DNA of 64,000 nt, from the NCBI GenBank assembly GCA_964036045.1, contig OZ038381.1, positions 100,879,367 through 100,943,366 of the forward strand, given 5' to 3'. The number at the start of each line of letters is the position of its first letter. Positions within the stretch are counted from its first letter, which is position 1. The notes beneath the pieces were generated by a model that saw nothing but the letters and a program-made list of their open reading frames with translations, was not told the origin of the DNA and did not search any database. Shown here in pieces: positions 61,921 to 64,000 of this stretch. The DNA is from Eutreptiella sp. 'Long Island Sound 2002' (taxonomy: Eukaryota > Euglenozoa > Euglenophyceae > Eutreptiales > Eutreptiaceae). Both the position numbers and the translations under genes were made by a program.

Positions 61921-64000
61921 GCCACTCCCATGCAATTGGACAGTGGTCCGAAGACACTACAAATGTTTGTAGCCGCTCATTGGCAGTATCAGTTCACGAC
62001 AAGTGGGGGTGTTGATTGTGTTTGTTGTGCGTGGGCTAATGTGTGTGGCATTCCTGGGGTGGCGCGTCCCCCTAAGCACAGTGAAGCCTTGGTATTGGGA
62101 ACATATGCTGTAGAGATGCGCATGAAGACCTCTGCCCCAAAAACGTGGCGGAAGGAGGAAGCCACTTGGGGTTATCACGTGGCACAACATCAACGCGAAA
62201 CAATCTGCGTAGGCCAGGACACCACCACCGACTGGCCGAGGACAGTTTCAAGCTGCATTGTGCAGAGCGATATCGCGCATTGTGCCCCAATGCTGGTGCC
62301 ACAGCTGTGGTGGTGGGAGGGAACGTTGTGTTCATCATGGGGGAAGCCATGGACATTGGTGTGGCATTGTCGGATGCTGAGGCAACCATTCTGTCACGGT
62401 TGGTTGACGTGTATATTGGGTTACGCATGTGCACTTCCATCCGTGCTATAAGTGAGCGCATCCTTCTGCACTGCTCTCTGACATCCGCCCCTGGGCACCA
62501 TGCATCACGGCGGTGGATAGTTGAGAAGGCTATTGCAGCAATGCATGATGCCATGCAAGATGAGGTAACGCACACCTTATTCTTGGCGCCGTTCATTGCA
62601 CTGTTGCTTGACGGCTCGGATAGGCAGAGGCATCGCATCAATGCGTACGCCATTCTGCTTATTTTCCCGGGGACTGGCCCTGGGGGCATGTGTGAGGTGT
62701 TTCTTGGTGTGGTGGATGTGGCCTGTGGTGATGCGCATGAGGTTGCAACGCAGCTAGAATGCGTCCTGCTTCCCTCGATTCCTGACCGTGATTGGTGGGC
62801 AAAGAGGGTAGCGACCTTTGCAGTGGACGGGGCTTCTAACCTTGGTGTGCGAGGTGCCAGTGCGCGGCAGGTTGTTGATGTCTCTATCATTGAGAGCAAT
62901 GTGTTTGCCTTGGTTGGGAAGTGGTTAGTGTTGATGACATCCTTGGGTGAGCCGTGCCACGTGTTGCAGCGCAAGTTGGGTCTTGCATTGGAGGCTGCTG
63001 GCCCAACCCATGTTGATTACTTGGCGGCCGTCAATCGGCAACAGGGCTTGTACAATGGGGCACGGCAGTGGAAGGAGTTGCAAAAGTGTGTGCAAAAGCA
63101 TGTGCAGGATAAACGTAGTGGCTTGCAGCTCATCCCCACAAGTCATCGCATCAGGTGGTCACAGGCGCATGCACGGTGCAACACTGCTTTTTTGGCCAAT
63201 GTCCCTTGGGTGGCACGACACTTGGATTCCAAGGTGCAGCATTCTACCAAGGAGGAGGTTGTGTGGGAGGATTGCCATGCTGCCAGTTTGCTTGCATGGG
63301 GGGTGGTTTATGGGGACATCCTGCATGGCATGCGGTGTTTTAACAGTGTGGCACAACTACATGCGCCCACTGGTGCACACTTAGCCACTGCAACAGGTAT
63401 GCTACAAGCCCGGTTGCAGAGGGTGGCTTGCGAGGAGGGTCCACGGTGGTTGCAATTCAAGGCGCAGAGTGTGACCGGTGCGTGGCGTGGTGTGCAGTTG
63501 GTCCAGTTTGATTCAGGTGGGCAGAAGTGTGCAACAACCCCTCCTTTTCCAGGTGTTCAGGCGCGTACGGTGACTGATGTGTTGCTTGCAGACATCAAGG
63601 AGGGACAGGCAACCATTGACCCCAGGGGGGTGTTGGAGTGCGCAGTATTGTTGGATCATGGCCGTTTCGTTGCCCTCCCGGTCAATGAGCGTGCTGCATA
63701 CGGGGTGGAGCAGTTGCGGCAGTTCATGGCTTCACACCAAGAAGAGTTGCGCGCAGCACATGTGAACTGTGACCGTGCCTTGGTAGAGTGGGAAGGCCTT
63801 AAGGAGCACATGGTGCAGCACTTTGCAAATGTGCAAATGTCCAAGATGTGGGAGGCATTCGCACCTGAAAGGGCACATGCACACTGGGTGAATGTGTGGC
63901 GCGTTCTCGCATTCTGGCGAACATATTGCCCTGCTAAAGCTGCAGTAGAGCGTGCCATCTCTTTGCGTGGGAGGTTCTGCAGTAGTATGCATGACACTGT
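61921..64000 (+). pseudogene. hAT/ZNF862-like transposase, one frameshift, cut by the window end
   Basis: The upstream frame (61921-62200) has a C2H2-type finger resembling those of hAT proteins: CVCC, a basic stretch KTWRKEEATW and HVAQH. At about 62195-62225 the coherent frame changes; from 62085 the other frame is open without a stop to the window end (about 638 codons). It has FIALLLDGS (first catalytic Asp region, 62592), FAVDGASNLGVRGA (second Asp, about 62818), EPCHVLQRKLGLALE (C-H block), HRIRWSQAH (RW block) and, near the end, KAAVERAISLRGRF, like the hAT C-terminal dimerisation segment with its Glu. This order is typical of ZNF862-type domesticated or mobile hAT transposases. The frameshift may be a real lesion, a missed intron or an assembly error. 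Confidence 0.75.

Noticed and set aside
62072-62974. 300-codon minus-strand frame
   Set aside because: It lies opposite the transposase frame that carries several recognisable motif blocks in the right order; the antisense frame shows none.

Overview
The window is eukaryotic nuclear DNA. Several reading frames are split by GT-AG introns, coding density is low, and most of the sequence is repeats and mobile-element genes. I see no rRNA, tRNA, bacterial operon or viral capsid gene. An alga or other protist is my best guess, but the sequence does not fix the lineage. Many frames are broken by single-base shifts in homopolymer runs or by single stop codons, so pseudogenes and assembly errors cannot always be separated.

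Layout: 1-3711 is a unique flank with microsatellites and a truncated ORF. Positions 3712-24147 and 25987-46639 are two direct copies of one ~20.5 kb unit. Each copy is followed by a satellite array of ~52 bp units made of nested inverted repeats (24148-25986; 46640-47208 continuing at 53744-56737). In order, the unit carries 85 bp repeats, a multi-exon gene with AT-rich introns, a decayed LINE-like retroelement (ORF1-like part, apurinic-type endonuclease, reverse transcriptase), an array of hairpin elements bounded by CCCCTTC/GAAGGGG, and three frames: a Pro/Ser-rich protein, a Pro/Ala repeat protein and a UPF1-like SF1 helicase. Decay is complementary: the Pro/Ser-rich gene is open in copy 1 and broken in copy 2, while the helicase is open in copy 2 and broken in copy 1.

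The main discovery candidate is 47209-53743, a 6.5 kb DNA transposon inserted in the satellite after copy 2. It has perfect 25 bp terminal inverted repeats and a 5 bp target duplication (AAAAT), and the matching unoccupied site survives in the satellite after copy 1 (24505-24509). It carries two spliced genes: a large transposase candidate of unrecognised family, and a second protein with ParB-like and degenerate methyltransferase-like features. Thirteen noncoding copies of the palindrome GGCCGAAATTTCGGCC lie near both ends, between the genes and inside introns; I saw none elsewhere in the window.

Right of the satellite, 56842-57211 is a 74 bp tandem repeat. Then come an unknown gene, a frame with an OTU-protease-like domain, a frame with a USP-type deubiquitinase-like domain, a small coiled-coil ORF, and an hAT/ZNF862-like transposase running off the window end. 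Inferred order of events: the ~22 kb unit plus satellite duplicated in tandem, the two copies decayed differently, and the 6.5 kb transposon then inserted into the satellite of copy 2.
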